Virus record (IMG/VR): IMGVR_UViG_3300021559_000175
Location: 1 to 21,400 of that record
Origin: a virus
Direction: 5' to 3' (one strand)
DNA: 21,400 bases
The position numbers were made by a program, and so were the translations under genes. A model generated the notes under the pieces. The model was not told where the DNA came from. It searched no databases and saw nothing but the letters and a program-made list of their open reading frames with translations. How positions within the stretch are numbered: position 1 is the first letter of the stretch; every line of letters begins with the position of its first letter. Positions 19,565 through 21,400 of the stretch are shown here, in pieces.

Positions 19565-20490
19565 GCCGATACGCCGGCCCGCACGTCTCGTAAATACCGG
19601 TGATACCCGGCCAGCCAAAGCTTCGTGATGTCAGCCCGCGTGTAGTGCTGATATCGACCGCGTAGCTCCTCCGGCATATCGACCATCTCGACGCAGTCGC
19701 TCCAGGCTCTCTCGTCGGACGGGATGATGGCCGAGATGACTTTCCCAAAGCTCGTCGCCCTGCCGCTGCCGACGTTGTAGATGCCGCTCACCGGCCTCGC
19801 CTGCATCAGCCAGAGCATCACGTCGACGGCGTCGTCGACATGGACCCAGTCGCGCGTGCTATACCTGGCATTGCCGAAGAGCTTGATCTTGCCGCCCGAG
19901 CGGAACGCGTCGACCGACTTGGTGATGAAGCTCTGCATCTTGCCCTTGTGCTGCTCGCCTGGGCCGTAGACGTTGAAGAACTTCAAGCCATACCAGTGCG
20001 ACGGCACATCGCTGTCATGTGCTAATGCCTCGATCGCCACATCTGCGTTGTGCTTCGATCCGGCATATGGGTTCAGCGGCCGGAGATCATTGAGCGGTGT
20101 CGATTCGGAGAAGCCGTGCTCTCCGTCCCCGTAGGTTGAGGCCGAGGAGGCATAGACGATCGGCACATCGTGCATCCCGCACCAGCGCCAGAGCTTGATG
20201 GTGAAGTCGGTGTTCTGCCAGTAGAGCTTATTGACGTCGGTGCAGGTCGTGTCGGTGATTGCACCGAGATGGTAGACGGCGGTGATCTCGGAGGCGCGCC
20301 CATCAAGCCACGGTAAGACATCGAGCCACGACAGAAGATGATGCGCATAGCTCTTGAGCGCATTGCATCTGCCCCACATATCGCGCGGCGCCATATCTTC
20401 GACGATGGCGATCTCGTCACCAGACAGCCGCGCGAGCGCCTTCACGAGATTCGAGCCGATGAAGCCGGCGCCTCCTGTCACGATGATCAT
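19519..20490 (-). CDS. hldD: ADP-glyceromanno-heptose 6-epimerase
   Basis: A 323-aa short-chain dehydrogenase-like protein. The start is MIIVTGGAGFIGSN at 20490, with AGGA about 8 nt upstream; the frame continues to 20598 but that part belongs to hldE. TGGAGFIGS (5-13) is the NADP loop, HLGAITDTT (74-82) the family signature, SSASTYG (115-121) the Ser/Thr site and Y142-x3-K146 the catalytic pair. It inverts C6 of ADP-D-glycero-heptose, the last step of the pathway. Its ATG overlaps the true hldE stop as ATGA. Family length is about 310-330, so it appears complete. Confidence 0.93.
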   Translation of the reverse strand: MIIVTGGAGFIGSNLVKALARLSGDEIAIVEDMAPRDMWGRCNALKSYAHHLLSWLDVLPWLDGRASEITAVYHLGAITDTTCTDVNKLYWQNTDFTIKLWRWCGMHDVPIVYASSASTYGDGEHGFSESTPLNDLRPLNPYAGSKHNADVAIEALAHDSDVPSHWYGLKFFNVYGPGEQHKGKMQSFITKSVDAFRSGGKIKLFGNARYSTRDWVHVDDAVDVMLWLMQARPVSGIYNVGSGRATSFGKVISAIIPSDERAWSDCVEMVDMPEELRGRYQHYTRADITKLWLAGYHRYLRDVRAGVSAYITSLKEASSAPQM

Positions 20491-21400
20491 GCCTTGGTCC
20501 TTTCGATGATGGCGCTCGACGAGACGCCTTTGACGCTTTCCACGATGAGAACCTTCCGCCGTAGTTCGACACGAACGGCGCGCCCACGATCCGCTCATAG
20601 TCGTAGTCCGCTCCCTTCGAGAGCACGTCCGGCCGCAAGTCCATGATGAGCGGCATCGGACCCTTGTCGAAGACCACTACGAGGTCGACAGCATTGAGCG
20701 CGGTGAGCATCTTCGCCCGCGTCTCGACCCCGTTCACCGGGCGACCATCGCCCTTCAACTCCCGCACAGACTGATCAGAGTTGAGACCGACGATGAGCCG
20801 GTCGCAGTGCTTCCTTGTCTCTTCGAGCAGATGCACGTGGCCGTGGTGCAGGATGTCGAAGCAGCCGTTGGTGAAGCCGATGCGCTCGCCCTTCGCGCGC
20901 CAGCGGGCGACACGATGGGCAGCCTCGCCAACGCTGACCAGGTTCACGCCGTCGCCAAGCACATCATGCATCTCGGCCGGCGTGACGGTCGCTGTGCCGC
21001 GCTTGCCGACCACGATCCCCGCCGCGACATTTGCGATCTCGGCAGCTTCTGACGGGTCGCAGCCGGCAGCGATGGCAGAGGCGAAGACGGCGATCACCGT
21101 GTCGCCAGCGCCGGAGACGTCGAACACCTCTCGTGCGTGAGAACGAATGTGGTAATTGGCGCTGCCGAATCGAGCGACAGTCATGCCGTGCTCGGCTCGC
21201 GTGAGGAGAACATTGGCGTCGGTCAAGTTGAAGATAATCTGAGCGGCTTGGGCGGCTGCCTCATCATCATCAGCATCGACGAGGGTTGCCTCTAAGGATT
21301 CCTTACGGTTCGGCGTGATCCAATCCGCGCCCTGGTAGAAGCTGAGGTGTGAACGCTTCGGGTCGACGAAGACGAGCTGCCCCGGCCTCTTCGCTTTGAC
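20487..21400 (-). CDS. hldE: Bifunctional heptose kinase/adenylyltransferase, partial, with a one-base frame disruption
   Basis: The frame is open to the right edge. Visible kinase-domain parts are VDPKR, GADWITPNRKE, VLLTRAEHGM and VSGAGDT (PfkB signature 2, catalytic Asp). The nucleotidyltransferase domain follows with TNGCFDILHHGHV (HxGH) and LNSDQSV, through YGG. HldE phosphorylates heptose 7-phosphate at C1 and then adenylylates it. Near 20555 the straight frame leaves the family pattern (YGGRFSSWKAS and on); stepping back one base gives YGG-KVLIVESVKG-VSSSAIIERTKA and a stop at 20487-20489, overlapping hldD as ATGA. That is the expected HldE ending, so a base has been lost, misread, or is skipped by frameshifting. 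The first part of the kinase lies outside the window. Confidence 0.85.

Noticed and set aside
1-21400. CRISPR array, integrase, insertion sequence or tRNA att site
   Set aside because: I saw no direct-repeat array, recombinase or transposase motifs, or duplicated tRNA ends.

Overview
The window looks like a GC-rich bacteriophage or prophage of an alphaproteobacterium. The host group is inferred from codon and GC character and from protein families that I associate with phages of Hyphomicrobiales-type hosts; no host gene proves it. Evidence for a phage is the fragment of a large-terminase nuclease domain at the left edge, long runs of small ATGA-overlapped genes, a self-contained replication set (DnaB-type helicase, RuvC-like resolvase, SNF2-type helicase, DNA methyltransferase, shortened sliding clamp) and many small genes of unknown function.

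Layout. Left block, minus strand (1-1363): an 86-aa protein, a 288-aa protein with a RAMP/Cas7-like pattern, and the start of a terminase nuclease domain. Positions 1364-1866 carry no convincing gene but hold a strong hairpin, a perfect inverted repeat, and a promoter-to-terminator unit that may be a small RNA. Two small minus-strand genes follow (1867-2272). The plus-strand replication block (2354-10991) runs through an HTH protein, an Rmf/CrpP-domain protein, a structured intergenic region, a RuvC-like nuclease, small genes, a DnaB helicase split by an intein, an SNF2-like helicase, a beta-class methyltransferase and five small genes. A convergent minus-strand operon of 14 genes (17729 to 10921) is led by a 60-aa protein and a Ycf46-like AAA+ ATPase, with two companion proteins, a beta-clamp-like protein, a zinc-ribbon protein and a ParB-like (DGQHR) protein. 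The right block holds a NusG/RfaH-like factor and a zinc-finger protein on plus, then three ADP-heptose genes: gmhA (plus), hldD and hldE (minus). hldE runs off the right edge.

Two putative promoter classes recur. In one (about 1045, 1704 and 17808) the palindrome GGAAATTTCC sits in a 17-nt spacer behind a TTGC-type -35; it would drive the 288-aa gene, the candidate small RNA and the 14-gene operon. In the other, TTGARG-N16-TACGGT occurs directly upstream of dnaB and of the NusG-like gene. This suggests separately controlled gene sets, one perhaps governed by a repressor that binds the palindrome.

Most notable: a likely class 3 intein in the DnaB P-loop with a degenerate first endonuclease motif; a Ycf46-like ATPase cassette in a phage; a terminase nuclease domain that starts as its own reading frame; a one-base frame disruption near the hldE C-terminus; and a heptose-synthesis set beside a NusG/RfaH-like factor. 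All functional calls come from reading motifs by eye; no database search was run.
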